From: Macrobrachium rosenbergii | Lineage: Eukaryota > Arthropoda > Malacostraca > Decapoda > Palaemonidae | Length of the DNA: 64,000 bases | NCBI RefSeq assembly: GCF_040412425.1 | Contig: NC_089753.1 | Coordinates: 34,868,413 to 34,932,412, forward strand | Direction: 5' to 3' | Shown: positions 9,892 to 21,514 of the stretch, piece after piece | Position numbering within the stretch: the stretch's first letter is position 1 | Layout: each line of letters starts with the position of its first letter | The notes under the pieces: model-generated | What the model was told of the DNA's origin: nothing | The model's database searches: none | What the model saw: only the letters and a program-made list of their open reading frames with translations | Program-made: the position numbers and the translations under genes

Positions 9892-11799
9892 ATGGTAGAC
9901 TGCACAGACGAGTGTATTCAGTGCCTCGTACCTGTAAGGGCAAGGCAAGAAGGTCTGCAGTGCGACATGTGTGGAAGGTGGCAACACAGGAAATGCAATA
10001 CTGGCGTATCTCGTGCTGATTACTGGGCAGCTGTGAAATCCGGTATTTCCATTGATTGGAATTGTAATACTTGCACCTTCACTGACGAACCAACCTCCTA
10101 TCCAGTGGACAATACAGCCACCCCTGCCATGGAACACGAACCATACATCCCTGCAGTTGAACAAGAGTCTTCAGTTGATGACCCACCTGATTTGCCAATG
10201 GAACTAGAGGATTCACTTGACGACTCAGCCATACAAGATACTGAACTGCAGCCAGAAAGTGAAGTTACATTCCAGCTCTTTGAAAAGGGCACACAGCGTG
10301 GTAGAGATAAGCTCGTTGACAGTCATGGGTACACTTACAACAAAAAAATGCAGCGATCGAATGTAACTTACTGGCAGTGTACTAATCGCCCTAAAAGTAA
10401 CCCATGCAAGGCACTAGTAACGCAGAGAAATGGAAAATATGTAAAGAACAACGTGTTGCACAATCATTCACCACCAACTGGCTCTGATATCGTCACTAAA
10501 GTAACATTAGAGGTAAGGAAACAGGCAGCACAAGATCTGTTTAAACCAGCGACTGCTATAGTGGACGATGTGTTACTACAAGAGATAGGAAGTGCACCAT
10601 GCCCTAGTCTGCCTAAGCCAGAACATTTGGCAAGAACAGCAAACAGACATAGACAAATTGTAAGACCGACAGAGCCCAAAAACCTGAATTTTGCGCTAGA
10701 AGTAGATCACATTCCTGACGATTTTCTTATAGGTGACGTATCAGTTCGTGAACGCCGCCATTTGATCTTCGCAACAACAGAACAAATAGCACATCTAACG
10801 AGGGCCAAGTCATGGTACACTGATAGCACGTTCAAGCTATGCAGGCACCCTTTTACACAGCTGATGAGAGTCAACGCTTTTGTGAGGGCAGACGACCCTG
10901 CAAAACAAGTCCCCTTACTATTTGTCATTATGTCTGGGAGAAAAAAGAGTGACTACAGAAAAGTTTTCCACGAAGTTATAACTAGTCGACTAAATGAACC
11001 TCGTGTTCAGCACATAACAATAGACTATGAGAAAGCACTGTGGAAAGTCTTGCCTGAGGTTTTGCCTAATGCCAAGGTCAAGGGATGCGTATACCATTGG
11101 ACGCAAGCTGTATGGAGAAAGGTTAGTCAATTTAGCTAATTGCCTACAGATTTTTCATTTATAGTACCTGTCGAATAGTACTTTTAAAACAAATTGGATC
11201 GCCATAATATGACCAGATTTTTTTTCTTTTGTACATTACAATGTCTAATTTCTTTGTTTTGAAATACTTAGGTTCAAGAGGTTGGTCTCCAGCATGCATA
11301 CACACATGATGACGGGACGTACAAATACTTACGGAAAGTGATGGCCCTTCCATTTCTGCCTGAGGCAGATATAGGTCCCGTGTTTGAACGGCTCTCACGT
11401 CAAGCTACCACGGCCCAGTTACAGACTATAATGCAGTGCATTTCAAGAACATGGATCCACAACTCCTTATGGCCAACTTCTAGCTGGAGTATTTTCAATC
11501 AGTCTATCCGTACCAATAATAACATTGAAGGCTGGCACAATCGACTAAACAAACGTGCTGCAGGCAGATGTAACCTCCAGTTTTACCTCCTCGTAAGCCT
11601 TCTCCACAAAGAGGCTAAATTGACATCTATCTACATAAGGCTAGTATCCGAAAAGAAGCTACGAAGGATACAACGGAAAAAATATAGAAACTTACAGGGT
11701 AAAATATTTACTCTTTGGGAGGAACTTGTGAGGGGTGAGCGATCGGCATATCAGTTGCTGAAAGCGTGTGCTCACCTGAATGGCCCAGTGCGCAGCTGA
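9892..11799 (+). CDS. MULE transposase with N-terminal PHD finger and FLYWCH zinc finger
   Basis: Two exons, 9892-11121 and 11272-11799, join in phase 0 across a 150-bp GT-AG intron (donor GTTAGT) to give 585 residues with no stop or frameshift. Residues 8-61 form a PHD-type C4HC3 finger (C8, C11, C24, C27, H32, C35, C58, C61). An acidic linker follows. Residues about 128-192 form a FLYWCH finger (W161, C163, C172, H190, H192). The MULE DDE domain starts near residue 285: first Asp in WYTDSTFK (D311), second in ITIDYEKA (D378), the Mutator C-x2-H motif in GCVYHW (C399, H402), and Glu in NNIEGWHNR (E496). Family knowledge: MULE transposases cut and paste their own DNA using the end repeats. 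The intact frame suggests recent mobility. The start ATG is in good context (AAGATGG). Confidence 0.92.
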
Positions 11800-11938
11800 A
11801 TCTATATTTTAATCGAGGTTTTTAATTCTTTGTCACTATTTGAATGTTACATGTATGTAATTGTCTTTTAATCAAAGTTTTTTTCTTATTCTTTGTAACT
11901 ACTTTTTGGTTAATTCTTTGTCACCACTTGTACATGTA

Positions 11939-12039
11939 TGTGGGCGAATTGACTCTTATATGTGGGCGAATTGACTTGTGGGCGAATTGACCTGTGGGCG
12001 AATTGACTTGTGGGCGAATTGACATGTGGGCGAAATAAC
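11939..12039. repeat. Right terminal array of the MULE, six 15-bp motif copies
   Basis: TGTGGGCGAATTGAC starts at 11939, 11961, 11977, 11993 and 12009. The sixth, outermost copy (12025) reads TGTGGGCGAAATAAC. The last four start exactly 16 bases apart. The five inner copies carry AATT where the left array and the outermost right copy carry AAAT. Confidence 0.92.
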
Positions 12040-12054
12040 CGTAATTCGGTAAAA

Positions 12055-12763
12055 ATCGGGAACTCACTTTTAGTCTCTGTAGGCCGATATTCCCCGGACA
12101 GTTCTCCAAATTCTTTTTATGTACTGATAACATTTAAATTCAGCTCCCTTGGGTCTGACACACTTTTCCTAAAATGAATAGCTTTTCCGACCTTCCTCGG
12201 AAATTTTCCCTTAATTTTCGAATTCTACCGGATGTCATAACAATACGATCATTTAAGATTGTTAAACATGCTGTTGGCTTTGCCGGAAGAGATATGAAGA
12301 AATTGATAACTTTAAAAACACGAACACATTTATCTATTGACAGCAAATAATGGAAATGATAGATAAATCAGTCTTCATCCCCATTCTCAATAGCATATGT
12401 TGTTCGTTCCCTTTCATTGTTGTTGTGTCCCGCGATGTTCTAGCCATCTGACATCCCCAGTTTGGAGACTGAGAGGAAATGCCCAATTTAAAGTCATTTC
12501 ATGAACCGTGAAAAAAAAAAATTACACTTATTCCTGGAGCTCCTCCTTGTGTGTGGTGGGAAATCGAGTTGAGGTGCTGGGCTAATACTGTTCCTTGTGG
12601 TTATCTTTGAATAGTAGTTCGGACGAGAAGCGGTGCTTTCATCGTGGTATGGCCGTTGGCCTTTGAATGGTAGTGGTAGCGGTAGTAGTAAAAGTGTATA
12701 GTACTTCAAAGTGCCATTTATTTTGATGTTTCTACATTTTAGCTTTCTGTAAAAGGAAACTAT
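12055..12763. other. Gene-free stretch
   Basis: Unique-looking AT-rich DNA between the MULE and the next repeat. No exon or RNA gene was recognised. Confidence 0.5.
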
Positions 12764-13075
12764 TGTGCCGGCTTTGTCTGTCCGTCCACACTTTTTCCAT
12801 CCGCCCTCAGATCTTAAAAACTGCTGAGGCTAGAGGGCTGCAAATTGATATGTTGATCATTCACCCTCCAAACATCAAACATACCAAATTGCAGCCCTCT
12901 AGCCTTAGTAGTTTTTTTTTATTCAAAGGTTAAAGTTAGCCATAATCGTGCTTCTGGCAACGATATAGGATAGGCCACCACCACGGGCCGCGGCTCATAC
13001 AGCATTATACCGAGACCACCGGAAGATAGATCAATTTTCGGTGGCCTTGATTATAGCGGCTGGCGCATTTCTTAC
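12764..13075. repeat. Dispersed repeat with an internal hairpin
   Basis: A compact element of about 310 bp. GGCTAGAGGGCTGCAA (from about 12829) is answered by TTGCAGCCCTCTAGCC (to about 12905), which makes a stem with a loop of roughly 45 bases. A GC-rich block (GGGCCGCGGCTCATACAGC) and a second short inverted pair around CACCGGAAGAT and TTTTCGGTGG follow. I recall similar sequences as common repeats in decapod genomes; that is memory, not a search. Only one copy lies in the window. Confidence 0.55.
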
Positions 13076-13865
13076 TTGTTTATCGTTGCTTACTGTGATT
13101 TAATTATTTTTTCATTGGATGCTTGTTCTTCAAGATAATCTTGAGGGCTTATTCCACGAGAGAGTTTTCACGTTTTGAATTTTGATAAATGATGATTAAA
13201 GTAAAAGTAACGGTGGCAGTGTAGGAAATTGGGGAGATCTCCATTGCGTCTAAGGTACTGCCCAAGTGTTCTTTTCTCGACGTTGATAATGCTCTTCCAC
13301 ACTCCGCATTCCCCTTCCTTCTTTTCTTCGTGGTAAGAAGAAGAGCCTCGTCACGCTCGCTCTTGGATGTAGTACTTTATTGATGGGCGTCAGTTTTCTC
13401 GTTTTTCTCCATGTTTTGTGAATCTTCTTACCCAGTCCATGTATTGATTGCCGTCACATTGTTTACATCATTGAGCTTTGACTGCATAGCTTCGTTATTA
13501 TTATTGTACGGAGAAATAAGGTACAACCAAATCACTGAACCAGCCAGTGATAAAGGAGGTTGTACGATTATCCTTTTTCACTTGAGAAAAAAGAGGAAGA
13601 CTACGCTAATGAACAGGATGTCTTGAAATAGGCAGGCTCCATGTAAGTCCTCCTATAGAGGCAGATCTTGACTTGTCCTTCCACTGGGCCACCTGAGGCT
13701 ATATTGAAGATCGTTCTTCTCCTCCTGCGCCTGCAATGGTTCATTCTTATGGCTGCTGGCAACTATTGTTGATAAAGGGTTTTCCGATTTGCATCTCATT
13801 ATTATTTAATTCTGATTGAGTACGGAAGGTCTGTCTCTGTCTCACTCTTTCTCTCGCTCTCTCTG
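13076..13865. other. Gene-free stretch
   Basis: No exon with recognisable family similarity. The 71-codon frame near 13.4 kb has no supporting pattern. Confidence 0.5.
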
Positions 13866-14141
13866 AGTTCCTCATTGGACGGGTTGGTATCGTTCTCGGC
13901 TAGCACTCTGCTGGGCCCGCGTTCGATTCTCCGACCGGCCAATGAAGAATTAGAGAAATTTACTAATGGTGATAGAAATTCATTTCTCGTCGTAATGTGG
14001 TTCGGATTCCACAATAAGCTGTAGGTCCCAATGCTAGGTAACCAACTGGTTCTTAGCCACGTAAAATAAATCTAATCCTTTGGGCCAGCCCTAGGAGAGC
14101 TGTTAATCAGCTCAGTGGTCTGGTTAAACTAAGGTATACTT

Positions 14142-14144
<3 letters not shown>
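13866..14144 (+). repeat. SINE-like element, full copy 2
   Basis: Very similar over its whole length to the copies at 1150-1433 and 25335-25613: AGTTCCTCATTGGACGGG start, B-box-like GTTCGATTC, CGACCGGCC, and the tail with TCAGCTCAGTGGTCTGG. A (TC)n-(TA)n tract follows directly at 14146-14195. Confidence 0.8.
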
Positions 14145-14193
<49 letters not shown>

Positions 14194-14620
14194 AAATGTT
14201 TTTCACCTTTACTGTATGTGTAACCGATCAATTGTGTATATCAAATTCCGTTATCAGTTCTGTTCATACACATTTAAGTAGTACTCATTAGCACAGATAT
14301 TACGTCACCACATTTTTGAAAGAATTATATTAAGCAGACATCGACACAAAATGATCGAACGCAGTCCCATCCCATCCTTTACGAAGCTGGACTCGCACCC
14401 AGGCTAGGCCTGCATGAAGCTAACCTACAGTAACCTAACCTTACTTATCGTGACGCAACCTTGCCTGGGGGCTTCATCCTTGGAACCCTCATTACCTAAT
14501 TCAATGGTTATCCTTGGAACCCGAGAGTGCATTCAGTTCAGATGGCTTTATTCTCTCAAATTCAGAAATTGCTGTTTATTTCGGCTAATCTTGTATTGTG
14601 AACTACAGCAATAGGGACGT

Positions 14621-14877
14621 GAAGTGTCTAGTATTTATACTCCATTGCCGGTTTAGAAAGAAAGATCATCAAGGAATTAAGTGAAGACGTCTAGTATTTA
14701 TCCTCCCTTGCCGTTTTAGAAAGAAAGATCATTAAAGAATTAAGTGAAGACGTCTAGTATTTATACTCCCTTGCCGTTTTAGAAAGAAAGATCATTAAGG
14801 AAATAAGTGAAGACGTCTAGTATTTATACTCCCTTGACGTTTTAGAAAGAAAGATCATTAAGGAATTAAGTAAAGAA
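14621..14877. repeat. Minisatellite, 63-bp unit, about four copies
   Basis: TCTAGTATTTAT recurs at 14627, 14690, 14753 and 14816, exactly 63 bases apart. Each unit holds TTTTAGAAAGAAAGATCAT and ends in AAGTGAAG. Units differ by only a few substitutions. Confidence 0.95.
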
Positions 14878-15165
14878 AATGAATGAATACGGTTAAGTAA
14901 GTTATTCACTAATTAACATGACATTTGAATGGAGAACTAGGTAAAAGAGTCCATTTGCCACTGGTCATTTTCCTTAAAATTCTAATCATTCTTGTCCATT
15001 GTGTTTTCTTGAGTTCAGCATTACCCTATTAGGGTAAAGACCTGTATCATTTCGAGTTGGTATACTATAGAGGAAAACCTTAATTCAGAGGCATTTTCAG
15101 TAGAATGAATAAAGTTGGGATTTTATTCCTGACGCTGATTCTTTATGGTCGAAAATTCTATCGAC

Positions 15166-15207
<42 letters not shown>

Positions 15208-16016
15208 GAGGAGGAGGAGGAGGCTATTAAAGTGCCATGCACCATTGCCTTACTCGTTCGACCTTACGTTATTTTCCATGTACTTGTAAATCTATACATT
15301 ATTTAAATACTGTTCTCTACGTTTTCCTCTTTTTCACGTACGGGAGGGCGTTCTACTGTGTTAAATCTCCCCTTGCAACTTAATGACCTGTAAGGCTTGG
15401 ATACTGATAAATATTAGTAATTAAAGAAGCAAGTAGTGATAGCGATGGAAGGAAGGATTCATTCTCTGCCAACACACGCACTTCCTTGATTCTTTGTAAA
15501 AATAAATTTGTGTACTGTTTCGTCGCCAACTAGGAAACATAAATTTTGGAGTCTTTATGTGCATAAAGAATTCGGATACAGCCGATTCACTGAACCATAT
15601 TTCATCTAAGGAAAAAGTGGTAGACTTCTGCTACCGAATAGGATGTCTTGCAGGAACTGTTAAGATTGTTTGTTATAACAAAAAGGGCAGATAATATTTA
15701 GGACTGTTTAGGACTCTGAGAGAGGCAGATTTCTCCAGATCTTTCGTTTGGTTCACCAGACGCAATATAGCAAAATCGGCAAATATTTAGTCCCCTAATC
15801 TTTACCTTCATTGTTTTCATGTAGTCAGGAATGTCAGTTTTGCTCCTACACTATTGCATTCTGAGAGATAGTTATTTAGAAAGGTAAAGCTTTGCAATAG
15901 TATCCTTATAAGCGCTCACTCTACAAACACAGTTGCGGGCACACTACACGATTCTCATGAGGTGCGAAGCTTTATTACCTTGAATACAATTTTACACAAT
16001 TTTATTTTGACTTTAC

Positions 16017-16087
<71 letters not shown>

Positions 16088-18048
16088 TGCTGATGGTGTT
16101 GAGAAGTTCATTGTCTTCGTGACTGAATCAGGCCTCACTATGACATCTGGTGATTGATAAAAGAAGCGCGTCACATTTGTTATTCTTAGTCACCAGTAGA
16201 TGGCATCAGACTTCATTTTTGCAATTGCCAAAGAATTTTCCTAACCATCGGTAGATGGCTCTTACATTATTAAAAACAGATGGTGTCAGAATGTATTTTT
16301 CCATCACCTGTGGTAAATGCATCATCATTTCGATGGAAGCATAATCTGTACTGTCGTCCAGAATACCTACCGCTTTTGCTCGTACTGTTACTAAATGACA
16401 CCAGAGTTCTCTTTTTATTCAGTCTCATTGACAATTCCATCGACATTTTGATGGAAAAAGCTATTCCATTGCTAGGCAGTATTTAATTTTCATTATTTTA
16501 TTATTTTTGTGTGTGCGCATGTGTGTCAGGCAGCACCAATAGATGACAGTAGGGCATTTTTAATATCTTTTTTTTTTTTTATCATGATGTCCGTCCCACG
16601 TCTTCCTTCTAATAGTTACAGATTCACACAATTATCAAGTGACTTTACGTTCTTGTTGAATGGGGGAATTCATCGGGGGATCTAGGCCCCTTACTAGTTC
16701 AGCTCAGATATCACCGGATATGACAGTTTATTAGTCTCTTCAGAGGAGTGGTTGCTAGTATAAGCAAGGAATGAAACCAGAGAAAAACAAGCAAGAGTGT
16801 GAGAAAAAATGAGGTGGTAGCAAATGCTATTACTTTGTCACTCATTGTCTGGTCCAACAAAACTTCGGTAGCTCAAGTTAGAATCAAGAAATGTGAAGGA
16901 ACCAAGGCAAGGTATGGATCCTGAAATACTTGATCACTGACTTACCAGTTGGCCACTGCATGAAAGACGTGTTTTGGGGCCTTACATCTAAAGCAAAAAG
17001 AGATAGTGGACTGATTTAGGAACGACTGATAAATGCAGACTTCCGCATTCTGGAAATTAATGGTATGTGCTGACCCTCGAATTCATGATTTCTTCACAGT
17101 ATGTTGTTTGAAATCTACTTAGCTTTTCTTGTGGTTTGCCTCACAGAAAGAAAGGAAACCAGTGACTAAATAATTTAGATGGCTTATATTGGAAATTTAT
17201 ATTATCTGTAAATTCGTCTGAATTTATGCGCCATAAATAGACAAGCTAATCTGTTTCTCTTCATACAGTAGTTAGTGTCATTGACGAATGATAAAAACTA
17301 AAAAATGTAACATCTTATGACGAAAATATGAAAATGAAACTCATAACCAATGTTCGAAATCACAAATCCTGCCTTGAGTGTGTTATCTAAGCAAGAATAA
17401 GCTCATTGGTGATTGAAGATTTGTTTTTTCAAATCTGAGAAGATAGAAGGGAACGCTGAAACCATTTAAGTTCATCTCTTGTTTTAGATTTCCAATATTT
17501 TCTTTCTGCCACTGAAATTTTAGGTAATGATGCATAGGGATGTTTCTTACAAGGTTACTGTGATATATTTGCGAATTTGACAGCTTAAACCCCTCATGAT
17601 AAATGGCATGGCCTTTTACAGTAAGTTGTAAAGCAGGTAAAATTAGATTCAGAGCTAATTAGGGCGGTGAACATGCAATTGACTTATAGGACATCATTAC
17701 CGAAATTAAATGTACATGCCGTCATTTTAATGGCTAAGTACTTATTTATAAAATTCAGGGAAATTTTGGCCGGTGAACAAATAAAGCCGGTAATCAATCT
17801 AAATGTACAGTATATGACGTCATTTTAATGGCTCCCTCAAGGCTAGTTCTCTTCATTGCAAGCATTTTATACAGTATAATTTTGGTAACATACATTTATT
17901 CCGTCGATTAATTACAAGTAGATCGATGTACATGGATGAGTTTGTATTTACATCGTTTCACTGTTTGGTTTTATGTACAACCCTCCACAGGGATAATTCC
18001 CTCTCTGGCGGGCCCATGTACGTTTTCAAAATATGGTGCTGCTTATAT
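14878..18048. other. Gene-free stretch with microsatellites
   Basis: Holds (GTA)n then (GGA)n at 15165-15221 and (TA)n at 16018-16082. Around 16.19-16.54 kb the motif CAGTAGATGG recurs in degenerate form. No exon was recognised. Confidence 0.55.
16018..16082. repeat. (TA)n microsatellite
   Basis: Perfect TA repeat of about 65 bases. Confidence 0.95.
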
Positions 18049-18330
18049 TTAATAATTGTCTTTCAGTGTTTCCTCGAAGTATCGTAGCTCCTGCAGAATA
18101 GGAGTTTTTAGTTCTTTTCTTTTTTTAAATTTGCTTTCTTCTTGTATGCTCTTCACTTCAGGCGGTATTTTGTTGTATAATCTTGGTGCAGTGTACAAAT
18201 GCTCTCTAGCCTGACTTACAATTTGTTCTAGGTTCAAATAGCCTATATGGACAGTTTGAAACTTTCCTATCCTTGATTTAAGTTGTACAGTATTTATTTT
18301 CTCATTTTCCTTCCTATACTTCGTATTCAC
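18049..18330 (-). pseudogene. C-terminal fragment of a retroelement (probable LINE) protein
   Basis: The minus-strand frame of 93 residues ends in a pattern common at the C terminus of non-LTR retrotransposon polyproteins: TAPRLYNKIPPEVKS followed by a lysine-rich FKKRKELKTPIL (family form: APRLWNxLPxxIR then FKxxLKxxL). No reverse transcriptase domain is visible upstream in this frame, so this is a 5'-truncated remnant. It could instead belong to another retroelement class. Confidence 0.5.
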
Positions 18331-19289
18331 TGTAATGATCGCGCAAATAATCAGAGTTTTTGAATTCTAACATATCCATGGAACAAAGAAAAATCGGGTG
18401 TTGAGAACGGTGCAGGTAAATATGCGGTAGTTTTCGTCTGCATTGAATGACAGCTCCTTCACGAAAATGTAATATTCACTTACCTGCGGAGCTATGTGAG
18501 TACTGTTTTAAAGTTTTGATTGGTAAATATTATCTAATTGGACAATACTGAGCTTTAGGCTAAATTATTAGCCTGGTAAGGCTCCCTAAATAAAGCTTAC
18601 CTTGTTTAAGGTTAGGGGTTTCTGCATTGCCGCAAGTTCGTATTGATCAATTGGTCAAATTGTGCCCACTGTAGACAAGCTGAATGGCTATGTTAGAAAT
18701 ACTACTACGTTATTTATGCCAGATTTGCACAGTCGTTCACTCAGCCCAGTGAAAATCTGGACTTCTGTGCAGATGTTCAAATATGTTGAAACTTTAACTA
18801 AGTATAGTAAGCTAAGCCATGGTGGTTCCCAAATAGGTCAGTTTTGATGAAATGCTCCGGTACTTAGAGCAGGGTGAAATATTAAAAATATTCCTTTACA
18901 GATATGCACTAATTTAACCTAATAGCCCAGTCTGTGATGAAATTTCGACAGAGGGGGCTCATACAAAAATAGTTTTTAAAAATTTTTTGCGGATCTTGAT
19001 AATTAGTTGCAAGTGTGAAAAGTGCCCACACTTCGAAATTTTTCAAAACCCATCTAGCCATTAACGGAGGTGATATATTTGATGGCAGGTTAATGAGGGA
19101 TCACAAGAACCTGAAGTGATAGTTTGTGAAAATACTGCAAGGAAATGTGTAAAAATGAAATTGTGCATGATTGGTGACTTACGCGTTTCTGTTATATTAA
19201 GTCACTTCCATGTGACAGATTTGGTGTGGTGGATTGCAGTTTAGGCTATGTCCTTAACCATTAGGTCTCCTTTTAGGTTCATAGAGGGC

Positions 19290-19362
<73 letters not shown>

Positions 19363-20190
19363 TGGCCCATCTATTGGTACATCACTTTAAATGATAAAAA
19401 AAGTTGTTTGAAAACAGTGCCCTTTATTATTCCTCGGTTTTCAAATGCATTAAATGATACCTGCATCATGAAAAATTCAACACATTCTCCTGAGAAGTGT
19501 TTCAGGATATTAATAAAATATTTGTGGGAGAATATTACCAAATTGGTAATTAAGGAACTTTAGTTAATTACACAAGCCTGTTAAGCTTGCTTAACTTATC
19601 ATAGTCTGGTTTAAGATAGGATTTTTTGCATTGCTGTATTGATCAATTGGTTGGATCCAATATGACAGGCAGCTAGGAGAACAGGTATGCTGAGACTGCT
19701 TGAGTGTTATATATATAAATTTTGCTCACTTGTCACGCACCATTTTGTTCATTTTGTCTAATGAAAATTGTGTTGGTAATGTATGCAAATGCTCAAATAT
19801 GATTTCAGAGATGATTCAAAGTATTGTAGGCTATGACAGGGGTTATAATAAAAAGTTCACCCAAGGCTGGTTAGTGGTGGATTGAATATGAGAAATCATA
19901 AGTCTTCTCATGTTGGATACCTAGGGCTCAGGTTTATAGTACTGGCATTACCTAATAGCCTACATTAACAGTATAAAAAAAAAAGTAGGGTTTTAAGATT
20001 ATTTTGGGTTTTGATATTGTAAGTGGTGATGAGTTAAGAAAACTGGAGATGATGGTTTTCAAAAGTATAAAAAAAATGTATAGGCCAATTTCTATTATTG
20101 TTAATTTTGATGCTTTGGTTTTTTTTTTTTTTTTTTTTTTTTTGGTAGGAGAGTACATTCACATGTACCAGTTCTTGTAGGAATATATTT
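18331..20190. other. Gene-free stretch with a degenerate internal duplication
   Basis: Segments near 18.54-18.83 kb and 19.56-19.83 kb resemble each other (for example TATTGATCAATTGGT in both, then TTCAAATATG against CTCAAATATG). A (CA)n array lies at 19292-19361. No exon was supported. Confidence 0.5.
19292..19361. repeat. (CA)n microsatellite
   Basis: Perfect CA repeat of about 70 bases. Confidence 0.95.
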
Positions 20191-20885
20191 CTGATTAGGT
20201 CATCTATCACTTAACAGGTTAGGCCATTTCACATTTATTGAAAAGTGGGGCCTTTTCACCTATTAACAGGTTAGGCTACTTCACACCTATTGACAGATTA
20301 GGCCATGTCACACCAGTGTCAGGTCGATGATGTTAATCTAGTGATGGTTAGGCCATGTCACACTGAAAGGTTAGGTCATGTCACACTAGTGAAAGGGTAG
20401 GCCATGTCACACTGGTGACATGCCAGATCATGTCATGATAGTGACAGGTTAGGCCAGTGGTTCTCAACCTGGCAGGCACGCCCTCCTAGGGGGGGGTGTC
20501 AGCAATTTCCAGGGGAGGCGCGAGTCCTAGGGAGAATTTTAAAATTCTAGAATTATATTCGTTATTTTCTTAACAGGAGTGAGGAACTAATATTCAGAAG
20601 TTTATAAAAAAAGTGAAAAGTATCGTCTTTTAAGGTTAGTTTCCTATAGTCTACCGCTCTAGTTAGACTTGCTAGGCTTACCATTATTTTGTAATTATTT
20701 ACTTCCCTTCTTGTCCCTTGAACTCCTTCCCTTTCTCTTTTTTATTTTCCTCCTAATCTGGGAGGGAATTTAACTCATAGCTACAAGGGGGCCGTGGAGG
20801 GAAGGACCAGCTCTTAGAGGGGCCGTGGTAATAAAAAGGTTGAGAACCACTGGGTTAGGCTATGTCACACTAGTGAGAAAAATCT
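20190..20885. repeat. Degenerate tandem array of a GGTTAGGCCATGTCACAC unit
   Basis: The core GGTTAGGCCATGTCACAC with a variable spacer (often CTAGTGA-like) recurs roughly every 25-40 bases from about 20.21 to 20.45 kb, and once more at 20853-20875. The hAT-type MITE at 20455-20852 interrupts it. Confidence 0.8.
20455..20852. mobile_element. hAT-type MITE with perfect 8-bp target duplication
   Basis: 398 bp bounded by terminal inverted repeats CAGTGGTTCTCAACCT and AGGTTGAGAACCACTG (one central mismatch at most), the form typical of non-autonomous hAT elements. GGTTAGGC stands immediately outside both ends (20447-20454 and 20853-20860). The inside has no coding capacity. The target is a unit of the surrounding tandem array, which also carries GGTTAGGC, but exact abutment at both ends supports a true duplication. 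Confidence 0.92.
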
Positions 20886-21330
20886 ATAAAAATAAAACTA
20901 ACAATCATGAAATTGGCAAGGGTGCATTACTCTACCTGAATAAGGGAACCATAGATCCCAATAACATGAGCCAAAGCATGCAAAATTGACAGTTGAGGTG
21001 TGATGTCCTGCATCAACTGTATTACAGTACTGTACTCTTGTAAGATGCTTTTGCTCTGTCAGTTTGTTAGATTAAAAATGTATACCCCCCTCCTGTAGGC
21101 ATGAATCCATCAGGCAATACTCATATCTGAATATTATTTCAGGTTTTACCATCATTCTTATTTCAAGATATGTTAATGGGGTTGTGTTGATTTTCTGCTC
21201 CATACTATCTTTCCTCCTTATATTTTTTATACCAAAAAATTTTTTCAAATTAGATTGGCATTTTGTTTGCTCACCTTTTTGATGTTAAAACTTTTTTTAT
21301 AAGAAGATAAATTTAGATCTTGTTTTCCAG

Positions 21331-21514
21331 GTGCCAGTGATTTCAAGGGAATAAATAACAGTTGCTCAACAAAGTACAAAAGAGGAAACTTTTTCTAGTC
21401 AAATATTTTTATCATGGCATGTTGAAGAGGACAAGATGAATGTGTGGCAGCTTTGAACTTTCAAGAAATAACTAGTCAAGACAAACGGAAAAGCTGTAGA
21501 ACAACACCTGAAAG
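21331..21514 (+). promoter_or_regulatory. 5' UTR segment of the Mpv17-like gene with two minimal upstream ORFs
   Basis: An acceptor TTGTTTTCCAG ends at 21330, so the first coding exon probably starts with a spliced 5' UTR. Before the chosen start lie ATG GCA TGT TGA (21414-21425) and a seven-codon frame from ATG 21436 to TGA 21454-21456. An in-frame TGA stands just before the start ATG at 21515. The upstream noncoding exon was not located. Confidence 0.55.

Larger units (their letters stand above)
9300..12046 (+). mobile_element. Mutator-like (MULE) DNA transposon, apparently complete
   Basis: An intact transposase gene lies between two terminal arrays of one motif in opposite orientation: seven copies of GTCATTTCGCCCACA or close variants at 9309-9439 and six copies of the complement form at 11939-12039. 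The outermost copies give matching ends, GGTCATTTCGCCCACATG on the left and GGTTATTTCGCCCACATG on the right in reverse complement. An 8-bp CGGTAAAA occurs just outside both ends (9292-9299 and 12047-12054) and is a candidate target duplication of the size usual for Mutator elements; its exact border is not certain. Between the left array and the gene lie a purine tract and TAA and GT repeats. FLYWCH-bearing animal MULEs include the Phantom type; that assignment is an inference. Confidence 0.8.

Noticed and set aside
14380..14530. Similarity to 9.12-9.17 kb (AACCTTGCC and GGGGCTTCATC)
   Set aside because: A short shared stretch without clear borders; too weak to call a repeat family.
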